Positions 19,562 to 29,750 are shown, numbered from the stretch's first letter. The stretch is 64,000 nucleotides of DNA from Abyssicoccus albus (GCF_003815035.1 NZ_RKRK01000002.1:711956-775955), one strand, 5' to 3'. Numbers and translations: made by a program. Notes: generated by a model from the sequence alone, not told the origin.

Positions 19562-19585
19562 AATCCTTGTGTGGACACAAGGATT
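19562..19585 (-). terminator. Terminator between ispA and dxs
   Basis: Perfect 10-bp stem AATCCTTGTG / CACAAGGATT with a four-base loop and a T-rich run on the minus strand. Confidence 0.8.
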
Positions 19586-19648
19586 ACTACCAATAAGACT
19601 ATTTTATTATATAAAACGATGTGTACCGAGCATTGAAACTATAACCAC

Positions 19649-20512
19649 TCATTTTTTCCGTTCTATTACATATTTCATAATTTGTTCAATCAATGATGTA
19701 TCAAGATGATTTAGTTCTTTTAAGAGATTTACGGTTTCATCATATTTACTTTGTAAAAGAAGATTGGTCTCTTCTTGACCGATTAAAGTGATGTAAGTTG
19801 TTTTATTCAATGAAGCATCACTGCCAACTCTTTTGCCTATTTCTTCTTCTTTACCATACACATCAAGATAATCATCTTTAATTTGGAACATTAAACCAAT
19901 ATTATACGCAATCGTTCGCCACTGTTCCAAATCTTGTTTAGCATCGCTTAATATAACACCAACCTCTACTGGAGCAGATAATAATCTACCAGTTTTCAAA
20001 GCGTGCAATTGATTTAATGATTCAATTGTATCAACTTCGTCTTGAATATCTTTGCTTTGTCCTAAAATCATTCCTTCAATACTTGCAGCTTCTGATATAA
20101 CTCGAATAACGTCCAATACAATTTCACTATCGTAATTCATAGATGTTAACAATGTAACGGCATGATTTAATAACCCATCACCCGCAAGAATCGCAGTTGC
20201 TTCATCGAATTCGATATGTACAGTATTTTTGCCTCTCCTTAAGTCATCATCATCCATTGCTGGCAAATCATCATGGACTAGTGAGTATGTATGAATCATT
20301 TCTAGAGATAATGCAGCAATATGAGCTGAATTTTTGTCAGAACCATATATATCTAATATAGCATAAAGTAGTGCTGGCCTTATTTTTTTCCCACCAGCCT
20401 TCATTGCATAATGCATTGCTTCATGAATACGGTCATAAGATGGTATATACTGGTTCATGTTTTCAGTTATTTGATATTTCGTATACGTTAATAATTCATC
20501 CAAACTATTCAT
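19649..20512 (-). CDS. ispA: Polyprenyl synthetase (farnesyl diphosphate synthase)
   Basis: Condenses IPP with DMAPP/GPP to farnesyl diphosphate. 287 residues; first aspartate-rich motif DDLPAMDDDD near 85-94 and second DDYLD near 225, with the KAGGKKIRP head. Overlaps xseB by 8 bp; conserved xseA-xseB-ispA unit. Confidence 0.94.
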   Translation of the reverse strand: MNSLDELLTYTKYQITENMNQYIPSYDRIHEAMHYAMKAGGKKIRPALLYAILDIYGSDKNSAHIAALSLEMIHTYSLVHDDLPAMDDDDLRRGKNTVHIEFDEATAILAGDGLLNHAVTLLTSMNYDSEIVLDVIRVISEAASIEGMILGQSKDIQDEVDTIESLNQLHALKTGRLLSAPVEVGVILSDAKQDLEQWRTIAYNIGLMFQIKDDYLDVYGKEEEIGKRVGSDASLNKTTYITLIGQEETNLLLQSKYDETVNLLKELNHLDTSLIEQIMKYVIERKK

Positions 20513-20738
20513 TCGATAACTCCGTTTGACCCTTTTTCAACTCTTCCACTTTATATTCAGCTTCCTGTAGTCTCTTCTTTGATTCATTTGATAGTTTAAC
20601 TCCGCGTTCATATAATTCCATTGCCTTATCTAAACTAATTTCATCTGATGAAAGTTGGTCATTGATTGATTTTAACTCCCTAATCATATCTTCAAATGTT
20701 AATTCATTTAATTCATTTAATTCATTTTGATTTGTCAT
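20505..20738 (-). CDS. xseB: Exodeoxyribonuclease VII small subunit
   Basis: 77 residues, all helical, with the LTFEDMIRELKSINDQL and LDKAMELYERGVKL segments typical of XseB. Partner of XseA, which it overlaps by 17 bp. RBS GAGGTG. Confidence 0.92.
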   Translation of the reverse strand: MTNQNELNELNELTFEDMIRELKSINDQLSSDEISLDKAMELYERGVKLSNESKKRLQEAEYKVEELKKGQTELSNE

Positions 20739-22071
20739 TATGATTCACCTCGTATACTTGACTCAATACAAAACCGTCTCTAAATGTAGTTTTAATATGA
20801 TCATCTTGTTTAATCATGCTAGCATCTTTTACGACTTGGTTACCTTTTTCAGTCAATGTGAACCCACGGTCGATAATCTTTAAGGGACTCACATTGTGTA
20901 AAGTGATCATTTGTTCTTTTAATTGATGTTTAGAAAAAGTAACCGATGAATTAACCAGATTATTTCGTTTCTCAATCATATCGTAAAGTAAATATTTTCT
21001 TTGTTCAATTTTTCGGGTTAAATTTGATACGTTGATTTGTTCGATACTAGTTTCGTATTTTGCAGTTATCTGCCTTATAGAGTCTCTTATCAAATTATTT
21101 AATAATGTTTCTTGTTCATCTCTTTGCATAATTTTCTTTTCATATAATGCACTTGGATTTTTTAAGAACGGATGTTGAGTTAAGTTATTAACTGATTCAT
21201 TATATTGATACAACTTTTGATTCATATAATAGTTAAAATTATCTTCACAAAACTTCAAATAGTTAAAAATTTCCTCTTTATCTTTCGATGCAACTTCTGC
21301 TGCCGCAGTTGGTGTTGATGTCGTTCGATCCGATACAAAATCTACTAACGTTTGATCCGTTTCGTGTCCTATTGCTGTAATTACAGGCGTATTCATTTCA
21401 AAAATGGTTTTAGCAAGTTGTTCATCGTTAAAGCACCATAAATCTTCCATGGAACCACCGCCACGAGCAACGATAACAATATCTGCTGCTAATCGGTCAG
21501 CAATTTTAACGTGTTCAACCAATTGTTTAGCAGCTTTAGAGCCTTGAACCAATGTATTAATTAAAGTCACTTTAACTAGTGGATATCGTCTTGACAAAGT
21601 TCTATTGATATCTTGAATTACAGAACCTGTAGAGCTTGTTACGACAACTATATGTTCAGGCAATCGTGGGATCGGCTTTTTATGTTTTTCGTCGAAGTAA
21701 CCAAGGGATTCAAACTTTTTCTTTAATGCTTCTAACTTTTGCATTAAAATCCCTTCACCGCTCAAACTCATTTGATTAACAATAATATTGTATTTACTAT
21801 GCGGCGAATAAACATTTACACGCCCTAATATTAATACTTCGTCTCCATCCTTTGGTGCGAATTCAATACGCTCTTTTGCATTCCTAAAGACATTAATATT
21901 GATCACATTTTGTCCTTCTTGATCTTTTAATTGGGCGTAAATATTTCCACTATTGTGATGCTTCACTGAAGTCAATTCACCTTTTACATATACTTGTTGC
22001 AAGTGCGGATCATGATCAAATTTATGCTCAATATATCTACTTAATGCTGTTACAGTTAAGTATTGGTCCAT
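20722..22071 (-). CDS. xseA: Exodeoxyribonuclease VII large subunit
   Basis: Single-strand DNA exonuclease, 449 residues: OB fold (about 1-100), catalytic domain with VVTSSTGSVIQDI, VARGGGSMEDLWCFNDE and AIGHETDQTL, then a long coiled-coil region and C-terminal VSPLKIIDRGFTL. Starts 15 bp after nusB, one transcript. Confidence 0.95.
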   Translation of the reverse strand: MDQYLTVTALSRYIEHKFDHDPHLQQVYVKGELTSVKHHNSGNIYAQLKDQEGQNVININVFRNAKERIEFAPKDGDEVLILGRVNVYSPHSKYNIIVNQMSLSGEGILMQKLEALKKKFESLGYFDEKHKKPIPRLPEHIVVVTSSTGSVIQDINRTLSRRYPLVKVTLINTLVQGSKAAKQLVEHVKIADRLAADIVIVARGGGSMEDLWCFNDEQLAKTIFEMNTPVITAIGHETDQTLVDFVSDRTTSTPTAAAEVASKDKEEIFNYLKFCEDNFNYYMNQKLYQYNESVNNLTQHPFLKNPSALYEKKIMQRDEQETLLNNLIRDSIRQITAKYETSIEQINVSNLTRKIEQRKYLLYDMIEKRNNLVNSSVTFSKHQLKEQMITLHNVSPLKIIDRGFTLTEKGNQVVKDASMIKQDDHIKTTFRDGFVLSQVYEVNHNDKSK

Positions 22072-22086
22072 CTAAAATGCCCCTTA

Positions 22087-22476
22087 TTACTTTTCTTTAT
22101 CTTGATTTAACTTACTAATCACACCGTGAATAAACTTGTACTGATCATCATCACTATACATTTTTGAAAGTTCGACGTATTCATCAACGATGACTTTAAT
22201 AGGTGTATCTTTATACGTAATTTCATAGCTTGCCATCTTGAGTAGTACTTTATCAATTTTATTCAATCGATCATACGTCCAATTTTTTAAGTGAGGCGTT
22301 ATATATGACACTAGCTCTTCTTCATGTTCTATGACACCTTCTACAATTTGTCCACTAAAACTATCATATTTTAATTCCAACACTTCATATGCAGTATTTT
22401 TATTAATTGCTAAAGTTTTATTTTCTATTTGAAATAAAACTTTTAATGCTGCTTCTCTGTCTTTTCTTCTACTCAT
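22087..22476 (-). CDS. nusB: Transcription antitermination factor NusB
   Basis: 129 residues, all-helical NusB fold starting SRRKDREAALKVLFQIE; acts with NusE in rRNA antitermination. Sits between the Gls24-like gene and xseA as in Bacillus. Confidence 0.94.
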   Translation of the reverse strand: MSRRKDREAALKVLFQIENKTLAINKNTAYEVLELKYDSFSGQIVEGVIEHEEELVSYITPHLKNWTYDRLNKIDKVLLKMASYEITYKDTPIKVIVDEYVELSKMYSDDDQYKFIHGVISKLNQDKEK

Positions 22477-22495
22477 GTTTACACCTTAGCCTTCA

Positions 22496-22852
22496 TTATT
22501 TCTTTAGTTGAACATATAGTATGTGTACATTTACTTCTTTAACCTCGATACCTGTCATATGTTTCATTGATGACTTGATGGTCGACTGTATTTCACTCGC
22601 TTTTTTTGAAATATTAATATCCTTTTTTACACTGACAAAAGCATCAACACTCACTGAGTCTTCATGTTGTTCAATCCTAATGCCACGGCCTCGGTACTTT
22701 TTCCCAAGTTTTTCAAAGTTTCCAGAGGCGAAGTTATTTTCTAAGCGAATATTTTTGATTTCTTTGGCTGCATGACTTGCAATAAATTCAAGCACTTCCA
22801 TAGAAATTTTAATATGTCCAAGCTCAGTATTATCCTGTTGTAACAACACCAT
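22496..22852 (-). CDS. Asp23/Gls24 family protein (YqhY-like)
   Basis: 118 residues of the Asp23/Gls24 envelope-stress family, with IEVLEFIASHAA-like N terminus, GRGIRIEQ and VNVHILYVQLK end. YqhY of Bacillus, in the same place after accC, has been linked to control of acetyl-CoA carboxylase. Here it follows accC by 33 bp. Confidence 0.88.
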   Translation of the reverse strand: MVLLQQDNTELGHIKISMEVLEFIASHAAKEIKNIRLENNFASGNFEKLGKKYRGRGIRIEQHEDSVSVDAFVSVKKDINISKKASEIQSTIKSSMKHMTGIEVKEVNVHILYVQLKK

Positions 22853-22885
22853 ATTATCACCTAATCCTATAAAATTAAATTTAAA

Positions 22886-24244
22886 TTATTCATCTATACT
22901 CCCCATGATATCATGTTTTGATAAATAATTCGTATTATAATTATTATTGTTAAAATCTTCATTATTTAACATCGCAAGATGGAATGGTATCGTACTCGAT
23001 ATACCACCTATATTAAACTCTTCCAATGCTCTTTTACTTCTATTTATCGCTTCTTGTCGGTTATCAGCATGTATTATTAGTTTAGCAACCATTGAATCAT
23101 AATATGGTGGGATAGCGTACCCATTAAAACAAGCACTATCAATTCTCACTCCGAAACCACCGGGTAATATATAATCTTTAATACGACCTGCAGTAGGCAT
23201 AAAATTTTTAAATGGATTTTCAGCATTGATTCTAAATTCAAAAGCATGGCCATTTAAATTAACTTCCTCTTGATGAATTGTTAAATGGACACCACTTGCA
23301 ATCTTAAGTTGCCAAGCAACCAAATCAATCCCCGTAACCATTTCTGTTACAGGATGCTCTACTTGTATTCTTGTATTCATTTCCATGAAGTAATATTCAT
23401 TAGCGTCTAGATCATATATGAACTCTATTGTTCCAGCACCTTTATAGTCACACGCTTTAGCTGCTCTAACACTCGCTTCCCCCATATCTTGACGCATTCG
23501 TTCGGTGAGTACTCTAGATGGTGCCTCTTCAATCAGTTTTTGCATTCTTCTTTGAATAGTACAATCTCTCTCACCAAGGTGAATCACATGTCCATATTCA
23601 TCAGCAAGAATTTGAAATTCAATATGTCTAAAATTTTCTATACATTTCTCTAAATAAACACTTTTATTTCCGAATGCAGATTCGGCTTCTTTTTGTGTCA
23701 TATTGAATCCTTGAATTAATTCTTCCTCATCATATGCTTTTCGGATTCCTTTACCACCACCGCCATGCGCTGCTTTGATAATGATAGGATAGCCAATGTC
23801 ATTAGCAACTTGGATAGCTTCATCTACTGTATCGATAATTCCATCACTTCCTGGGACACATGGAACATGCGCTTCTTTCATAAGACCTTTAGCTACATCT
23901 TTAATTCCCATCTTTTGAATTGTTTGATAACTCGGTCCGATAAACTTTATATTACACGCTTCACATAGCTCTGCAAAATCAGCATTCTCAGCTAAAAAAC
24001 CATATCCAGGATGTATACCATCACAATTAGTTGATGTTGCAACAGATATAATGTTAGACATGTTTAAATAACTTTCTTTGCTTAATGCGGGACCAATACA
24101 ATATGCTTCATCCGCAATTTTAACATGTAACGAGTCTGCATCAACATCAGAATAGACAGCAACGGTTTCAATATTTAATTCTCTACAAGCTCTTATAATT
24201 CTTACAGCTATTTCGCCACGGTTCGCTACGAGTACTTTTTTCAT
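22886..24244 (-). CDS. accC: Acetyl-CoA carboxylase, biotin carboxylase subunit
   Basis: ATP-dependent carboxylation of biotin on AccB. 452 residues; ATP-grasp with glycine loop HGGGGKGIRKA (about 158-168), EMNTRIQVEHPVTE, biotin carboxylase C-domain after 330. Start overlaps the accB stop, so translation is coupled. Supplies malonyl-CoA for fatty acids. Confidence 0.96.
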   Translation of the reverse strand: MKKVLVANRGEIAVRIIRACRELNIETVAVYSDVDADSLHVKIADEAYCIGPALSKESYLNMSNIISVATSTNCDGIHPGYGFLAENADFAELCEACNIKFIGPSYQTIQKMGIKDVAKGLMKEAHVPCVPGSDGIIDTVDEAIQVANDIGYPIIIKAAHGGGGKGIRKAYDEEELIQGFNMTQKEAESAFGNKSVYLEKCIENFRHIEFQILADEYGHVIHLGERDCTIQRRMQKLIEEAPSRVLTERMRQDMGEASVRAAKACDYKGAGTIEFIYDLDANEYYFMEMNTRIQVEHPVTEMVTGIDLVAWQLKIASGVHLTIHQEEVNLNGHAFEFRINAENPFKNFMPTAGRIKDYILPGGFGVRIDSACFNGYAIPPYYDSMVAKLIIHADNRQEAINRSKRALEEFNIGGISSTIPFHLAMLNNEDFNNNNYNTNYLSKHDIMGSIDE

Positions 24245-24720
24245 TATTTCACTTTGAACAATGGTTGATTGTATTCAACCATTTGCCCATCCTCCACTAG
24301 AATTTCTATGACTTCACCAGATACTTCAGCTTGTATTTCATTAAATAACTTCATTGCCTCTAATATACATACGATACTACTTTCAGTCACACGATCTCCT
24401 ACTTCAACATATGCTCCTTCTTCAGGTGATGGTGCTTTATAAAATGTACCAACCATCGGTGCTTTGACATATTGAACAGATAAGTCTTCTTCTTGATTTT
24501 CACGATTAGCATTTTTATTGATCTGAATTTGTGAGTCTTCTTGCTTAGCTAAGTTTTGATTATTTTCATTAGGCTGTTGAATGGAATGCTGTTGCACATA
24601 TTCAACTTGTTTTTGCTCTTTCTTTAATGTGATTTTATGTTCATCATCTTCTATTGAGATTTCCGATAAATTTGATTCATTTAATACATCTATAAGTTCT
24701 TTAATTTTATTATATTCCAT
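24244..24720 (-). CDS. accB: Acetyl-CoA carboxylase, biotin carboxyl carrier protein
   Basis: 158 residues: N-terminal helix, a Gln/Asn-rich linker (about 35-80), and the biotinyl domain from about 82, with the acceptor lysine in [15 protein letters not shown] ribosome site. Promoter with an operator lies just upstream (24754-24782) and is shared in design with buk. Confidence 0.95.
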   Translation of the reverse strand: MEYNKIKELIDVLNESNLSEISIEDDEHKITLKKEQKQVEYVQQHSIQQPNENNQNLAKQEDSQIQINKNANRENQEEDLSVQYVKAPMVGTFYKAPSPEEGAYVEVGDRVTESSIVCILEAMKLFNEIQAEVSGEVIEILVEDGQMVEYNQPLFKVK

Positions 24721-24753
24721 AAACTTTTCTCCTCCTACAATGAGTACATTGCT

Positions 24754-24782
24754 ATTTTACTTTAGTGGTCAGACCAATTCAA
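24754..24782 (-). promoter_or_regulatory. accBC promoter with TGGTCTGACCA operator in the spacer
   Basis: -35 TTGAAT (24777-24782), exactly 17 bp, -10 TAAAAT (24754-24759). The palindrome TGGTC-N-GACCA (24766-24776) fills the spacer, where a bound repressor would block RNA polymerase. Its core is identical to the one at buk (12661-12671). Not a match to the FapR consensus I know. Confidence 0.75.
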
Positions 24783-24787
24783 TGATT

Positions 24788-24819
24788 AAAAAAATAAAAG
24801 AGCATTCGCCCTTTTATTT
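24788..24819 (-). terminator. Terminator after efp
   Basis: Stem 24792-24803 with 24808-24819 (one mismatch), then a seven-T run on the minus strand. Confidence 0.85.
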
Positions 24820-24826
24820 CCATTTA

Positions 24827-25384
24827 TTAAGCTCTTGAAACGTATGATCCATCCTCAGTATTGATCACTAACTTGTCACCTTGGTTAACAAATAAAGGAA
24901 CTTGTAAATCGACTCCAGTTTCAACAGTGGCTGTTTTCGTTGCACCACTAGCTGTATCACCTTTAATTCCCGGTTCTGTTTCAGTCACTTCGAGTGTAAC
25001 CGTTTTCGGTAATTCAACACCAATTGTTTCACCTTCATACATTTGTATGCTAACTTCCATATTTGCTAGCAAATATTTTAGTTCGTCTTGAAGATTATCT
25101 GCTGGAATAATAATTTGTTCAAACGAACTGTTATCCATAAATACATGATCGTTACCATCAGCATATAAATATTGCATTTTACGATTGTCTATTTGAGCTT
25201 TACTTACTTTTTCACCCGCTCTAAACGTCTTTTCTTGAATAGCACCATTTCTTAAATTTCTAAGCTTAGAACGAACAAATGCTGCACCTTTGCCAGGTTT
25301 CACATGTTGAAATTCTATAACTTTCCATATCCCATTATCCACTTCAATTGTTAAACCTGTCTTAAAATCATTTACTGAAATCAT
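24827..25384 (-). CDS. efp: Elongation factor P
   Basis: 185 residues, the standard length, three beta-barrel domains (KOW-like, OB, C-terminal). Relieves ribosome stalling at proline runs. The tip loop reads [14 protein letters not shown], with the lysine that is modified in many species. Ends in a dedicated terminator, separating it from accBC. Confidence 0.96.
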   Translation of the reverse strand: MISVNDFKTGLTIEVDNGIWKVIEFQHVKPGKGAAFVRSKLRNLRNGAIQEKTFRAGEKVSKAQIDNRKMQYLYADGNDHVFMDNSSFEQIIIPADNLQDELKYLLANMEVSIQMYEGETIGVELPKTVTLEVTETEPGIKGDTASGATKTATVETGVDLQVPLFVNQGDKLVINTEDGSYVSRA

Positions 25385-25465
25385 ATTTTAACCCCCATCA
25401 TTCATCAAATAAATTATCTTACTATTTTATATCAATGTATATATTTTATCATGATTCTTTTAAAA

Positions 25466-26524
25466 TTATACATAAATTAACTCTTTTGTAGAATGCGTTA
25501 GTCTTTTCAATCCATCACTATTCACAAGACAGTCATCTTCTATGCGAACACCACCAACACCTTCAACATATATCCCGGGCTCAACAGTCACAACCATACC
25601 TTCTTTTAATACAGTATCCACTTTACTTGATAGAACAGGTGTTTCATGTACATCTAGTCCAAATGAATGACCTAGAGAATGACCAAAAGCATCACCATAA
25701 CCATGCTCAGTAATATAGTCACGTGCAATTTTATCAGCTTCTTTTGCAGTCATTCCTGGTTTAATTTGTTTCAATGCAAGTTCTTCGGCTGCAAGTACTA
25801 TATTGTATATTTCAATCATTTGTTTTGATGGTTCACCAACGCTGAACGTTCTTGTCATATCACTTGCATACCCTTTATAAAAACATCCAAAGTCTAATGT
25901 AACCATATCGCCTTGTTCAAGTTTTTTATCCGATGCTACACCATGTGGAAGTGCACCTCTATGCCCACTTGCTACGATAATATCAAATGACGCACCAGAT
26001 GCACCAAGATCACGCATAACGCGTTCAATTTCATTTTTTATTTCAATCTCAGTTTTACCCTTTTCAGAAAACTTTAATATATGACTATATGTTTTATCGG
26101 CAATTTGACATGCTTTTTCAATCAATTCTAATTCTTTAGGTGATTTTATTTGTCGTATCGTTTCAACGATTTGTTGATTCGGTACCATCTCAATATGATC
26201 ACGATTCAAATTATTATATAAATCAACCGTCATCAAATGTGATTCATATTGAATCGTTTGAAGCTTCAATTCATCGATCAACTGATTCAACTGGTCTGTT
26301 AGTTTACCCGTTTGCTTAATTAATTGAAAGTCAGATTGTTCAGTTGCTTGCTCAAAATATCTAAAATCAGTCACTAAATATTCATTCTCTTGTGTAATCA
26401 ATAAAGCGCCACTACTACCAGTGAAATCACTTAAATAACGTCTGTTTAAATCACTCATAATGACCATTGCATCATGATTATGTTCGATGAGGTGATTCCT
26501 AATTTGTTCAACTTTATGGCTCAT
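25466..26524 (-). CDS. M24 family Xaa-Pro dipeptidase/aminopeptidase
   Basis: 352 residues: creatinase-type N domain (1-125) and pita-bread metallopeptidase domain with metal ligands in DFGCFYKGYASDMTR, GHSLGHSFGLDVHE and TVEPGIYV. Cleaves peptides with proline in position 2. B. subtilis YqhT position, upstream of efp by 81 bp. Confidence 0.92.
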   Translation of the reverse strand: MSHKVEQIRNHLIEHNHDAMVIMSDLNRRYLSDFTGSSGALLITQENEYLVTDFRYFEQATEQSDFQLIKQTGKLTDQLNQLIDELKLQTIQYESHLMTVDLYNNLNRDHIEMVPNQQIVETIRQIKSPKELELIEKACQIADKTYSHILKFSEKGKTEIEIKNEIERVMRDLGASGASFDIIVASGHRGALPHGVASDKKLEQGDMVTLDFGCFYKGYASDMTRTFSVGEPSKQMIEIYNIVLAAEELALKQIKPGMTAKEADKIARDYITEHGYGDAFGHSLGHSFGLDVHETPVLSSKVDTVLKEGMVVTVEPGIYVEGVGGVRIEDDCLVNSDGLKRLTHSTKELIYV

Positions 26525-26703
26525 AATATATCCTCCATTTTCTACAATAGTTTTATTTTATCATGAATATATTATATTATAAAATATAATAATACTCATA
26601 ATAATTATAGGTGGTTTATATATTTATTATTTTATATAAATAATTTGCATAATACAGTATAAATTTATTCAATTCAATGCATTATGAAGGTGGTATTAAA
26701 TCA

Positions 26704-27300
26704 ATGAAAAAAATTCTTCTATTATTTTTAATCATTTTGACGACTATGTTAATCTCATTAGGCTGTCAATCTAATGCAAAACAAAATGAACAACTTATTA
26801 AAGATAATGACAGCAAAATTAAAACACTCAATAATGAGATTTCAAAATTAAATGCAAAAAAGCAAAAGTTAAAAGCCAATTTAGAAATTCAACAACTACC
26901 ACAATCCGAAAAAGAACTAAAACATTACACATCACCTGAAGCATTTAAGGATGCAATCTCTAAATTAACCAAGAAACAACGAAAGTCTTTACAACAATTG
27001 AAACCACTCATATCAAATATTAAAGACAATAAGTCCGACAAAGATGTATTAAGTAAATTGAAATCAATTGATCAAGATATTAATAGCAGCTCAAACGAAT
27101 TCAATAAATCAATTAATAAGCCATTACTTAACTCTAGCCATCAAACGATGGAGAAAGATTTAATTGAAATAAATAATACATTTAAAAAAGGGATAAAAAA
27201 ATTATACGAAGGTTATAAAGAAAAAGACGAAAAATTAATCAAAGAAGGTTTCATTCTATTGGAATCTCTTGAAAAACAAATTACTCATTTCTATGAATAA
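26704..27300 (+). CDS. YkyA-like lipoprotein
   Basis: 198 residues. N-terminal signal with lipobox ISLGC, acylated at Cys21; a coiled-coil helix (about 30-60) and more helices follow, rich in Lys/Asn. This fits the putative cell-wall-binding YkyA family (PF10368). I start at ATG 26704 (GAAGGTGG upstream) because it puts the signal peptide at the terminus; ATG 26677 would add nine residues and overlap the ribosome site. Function unknown. Confidence 0.8.
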   Translation: MKKILLLFLIILTTMLISLGCQSNAKQNEQLIKDNDSKIKTLNNEISKLNAKKQKLKANLEIQQLPQSEKELKHYTSPEAFKDAISKLTKKQRKSLQQLKPLISNIKDNKSDKDVLSKLKSIDQDINSSSNEFNKSINKPLLNSSHQTMEKDLIEINNTFKKGIKKLYEGYKEKDEKLIKEGFILLESLEKQITHFYE

Positions 27301-27371
27301 AATATTATAGAAGTAGACTTGATCGAAATAAACAAAAATCAATTACAATGTGAACTGTGAAGGAGTATATT

Positions 27372-28289
27372 ATGACAAAAAAAGTTTATGGTGGACAAGC
27401 GGTTATGGAAGGTGTAATGTTTACTGATTCTAATAAAATGGTGACCGCAATCCGTCGAAATGATCATTCAATTGACTACTTTGAACTTGATAGAGTTCAA
27501 AAAAAATGGGTTAAATCATTAAAAAAAATACCTGTAATCAGGGGATTTTTTGCATTAATTGAATCAAGTATGTATGGAATGAAGCATATGGATTTTGCCT
27601 CATCTAGATATGACGTAGACCCTAAAGATGATCATACGATTAAACAGTCTAATAATTCATTAACGACTATCGTATTTACAACGGTGTTAATTACAATCAT
27701 ATCATTATTTATAGGAAAGGGATTATTTACCGTAGTTCCTGCATTAGTAGCAGACTGGTTTGAATTTATCGTGCCGAATCACATTGGGCAAGTCATTTTA
27801 GAAACATTGATTAAATTGTTATTTCTTATTATATATTTGTTTGGATTATCTTTAATCCCTGACATTAGAAGGTTATTCCAATACCATGGGGCAGAACATA
27901 AAGTCATTAATTGTTATGAACAAAACTTACCATTGACGATTAGTAATGTTCAACAATCAAGTCGTCTGCATTATCGTTGTGGTAGTTCTTTTATACTTTT
28001 TACTGTTTTTATAGGTTTTATTGTATTTTTATTTGTACCAACTGATCCTTTGTGGCTAAGAATAGTGTATCGTATTATTTTAATTCCACTCATTATTGGC
28101 TTATCGTTTGAATTATTACAATTAACGAATGCAGTCCGCAATATTAAGTTGTTATCATGGTTAGGTTACCCAGGTTTATGGGTCCAATTATTGACGACAA
28201 AACAACCAAATGATGAACAAGTTGAAGTCGCAATTCATTCGTTTAATTATTTACTTACTAAAAGTGAAATGACGAAACAGCAACTATAG
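27372..28289 (+). CDS. DUF1385 membrane protein (YqhQ-like)
   Basis: 305 residues, four to five membrane helices, with the family motifs YGGQAVMEGVM at the N terminus and QYHGAEHKVINCYE and HYRCGSSFILF in the middle. The His/Cys-containing motifs hint at metal binding, but the function is unknown to me. ATG chosen for AAGGAG seven bases upstream. Same neighbourhood as in Bacillus. Confidence 0.88.
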   Translation: MTKKVYGGQAVMEGVMFTDSNKMVTAIRRNDHSIDYFELDRVQKKWVKSLKKIPVIRGFFALIESSMYGMKHMDFASSRYDVDPKDDHTIKQSNNSLTTIVFTTVLITIISLFIGKGLFTVVPALVADWFEFIVPNHIGQVILETLIKLLFLIIYLFGLSLIPDIRRLFQYHGAEHKVINCYEQNLPLTISNVQQSSRLHYRCGSSFILFTVFIGFIVFLFVPTDPLWLRIVYRIILIPLIIGLSFELLQLTNAVRNIKLLSWLGYPGLWVQLLTTKQPNDEQVEVAIHSFNYLLTKSEMTKQQL

Positions 28290-28333
28290 AATGATGTTTT
28301 AACGATTGAAAAAAATAAATGAATTAAAAACAT

Positions 28334-28373
28334 AAACCATGTATTGAATTGAAACTGTTCAATACATGGTTTT
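28334..28373. terminator. Bidirectional terminator between YqhQ gene and lipM
   Basis: Perfect 15-bp stem, arms 28334-28348 and 28358-28373, with A and T runs at both sides. Confidence 0.88.
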
Positions 28374-28397
28374 AATAATCAATGATTTAAATAGAAA

Positions 28398-29234
28398 TTA
28401 TCTTCTATATGTCCATTCTTCAGATGCATATACTTTCTCAAGTTCTTTCACTTCATCTTTTAACTCATCGGTTAATTCAAATGGTGTACACTGAATAGAC
28501 AATCCACTTTGAAAGCCTTTATAAAACGCTTGTTCCAAATCTTCTATTGTGTACGAATGGTCTGTTAAATCATTGATTGCAACAGCTTTTGTTTTAAATA
28601 TATCTTTCATCTTTGATTTAATTCGATCTGATTTATAAATGAACATATCAAACAAATCATCAATGTCTAAATCTAATAAGATACTACCATGTTGTAAAAT
28701 GACACCCTTTTGTCTAGTTTGAGCACTTCCTGCAACCTTTCGACCTTCTACGACTAACTCATACCAACTACTCGCATCAAAACATACTGCACTGCGTTGT
28801 GTATCCTTTAATACTTCTCTCTCTGCCACTGTTGTTGGTACAGAAAACTCGGCGTCTAACCCTAATTTTTTAAACCCTTCAAGTAGACCTTGACTAATGA
28901 CTTTATATGCCTCATTAACGGTCTTTGGCATCCCTTCATAATCTTCAGGCACAATAACACTATATGTTAATTCTTTATCGTGCAACACACCACGCCCACC
29001 TGTTGCTCTGCGAACAAGGTCATACCCTTTTTGATGGACCATATCTACATCAATATCTCTATGTATTCGTTGGAAGTACCCTATCGATAAACTCGGCTTC
29101 TCCCATTGATAAAAACGAATGACAGGAGGCATATTACCTTTCGATACATTATTCAACAACACTTCGTCTAATGCCATATTATAGGCTGCTGATTGTCTTT
29201 TAGTATTAATAAATAACCAATTCTGTTTTGACAT
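28398..29234 (-). CDS. lipM: Octanoyltransferase LipM (lipoate ligase A fold)
   Basis: 278 residues. Moves octanoyl from acyl carrier protein to GcvH for lipoate synthesis. Motifs [12 protein letters not shown], a cysteine in SAVCFDASS and [11 protein letters not shown] with the conserved lysine. The Cys fits LipM/LipL rather than a ligase. ATG 29234 chosen with AAAGGAG upstream. Proximity to gcv genes supports the role. Confidence 0.85.
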   Translation of the reverse strand: MSKQNWLFINTKRQSAAYNMALDEVLLNNVSKGNMPPVIRFYQWEKPSLSIGYFQRIHRDIDVDMVHQKGYDLVRRATGGRGVLHDKELTYSVIVPEDYEGMPKTVNEAYKVISQGLLEGFKKLGLDAEFSVPTTVAEREVLKDTQRSAVCFDASSWYELVVEGRKVAGSAQTRQKGVILQHGSILLDLDIDDLFDMFIYKSDRIKSKMKDIFKTKAVAINDLTDHSYTIEDLEQAFYKGFQSGLSIQCTPFELTDELKDEVKELEKVYASEEWTYRR

Positions 29235-29317
29235 AAAATTAAACTCCTTTATCTCTTTTACAAATGACAATATAACTATTATAATACATTTATATGCAAA
29301 AGTTGAGGAGTGAGATT

Positions 29318-29704
29318 ATGGAATGGTGGATTGTTTTATTGATCGTGATTGTTGCATTCGTAGTAATTGCAGCAATTAATTATTTTAGGTTACGAAAAGG
29401 GATTACTTTCTTAACAGAAGAAGAATTTACACAAAATATTCGTAAAGCACAAGTTGTGGATGTAAGAGACAAAGACTCATATGAGTATGGGCATATTATC
29501 GGTGCAAGAAATATACCGTATGAATTATTTAGACAGCGTGCACAGGGCTTACGAAAAGATCAACCCATTTATTTATACGACAAAAATGGTGTTACCGTAT
29601 TAAGGGCTGCACAAGTGCTTAAGAAAAAAGGCTATAGAGACATATATGTGCTAAAAGATGGTATTAGTAAATGGAATGGAAAAATTAAATCTAAAACAAA
29701 ATAA
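29318..29704 (+). CDS. Membrane-anchored rhodanese-like protein (YqhL type)
   Basis: 128 residues: one membrane helix (about 4-22), then a rhodanese fold with VVDVRDKDSYEYGHIIGARNIPY. The expected active-site loop reads LYDKNGVTVLRAA, with no cysteine, so sulfur transfer as in true rhodaneses is unlikely. ATG 29318 follows GAGGAG; an earlier in-frame start lacks one. Function unknown. Confidence 0.82.
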   Translation: MEWWIVLLIVIVAFVVIAAINYFRLRKGITFLTEEEFTQNIRKAQVVDVRDKDSYEYGHIIGARNIPYELFRQRAQGLRKDQPIYLYDKNGVTVLRAAQVLKKKGYRDIYVLKDGISKWNGKIKSKTK

Positions 29705-29708
29705 AAAT

Positions 29709-29750
29709 AAAAAGCAACGTGAATCAATAAAATGATTCACGTTGCTTTTT
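29709..29750. terminator. Bidirectional terminator
   Basis: Perfect 18-bp stem, arms 29709-29726 and 29733-29750, between the rhodanese gene and the end of the gcv operon. Confidence 0.92.
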
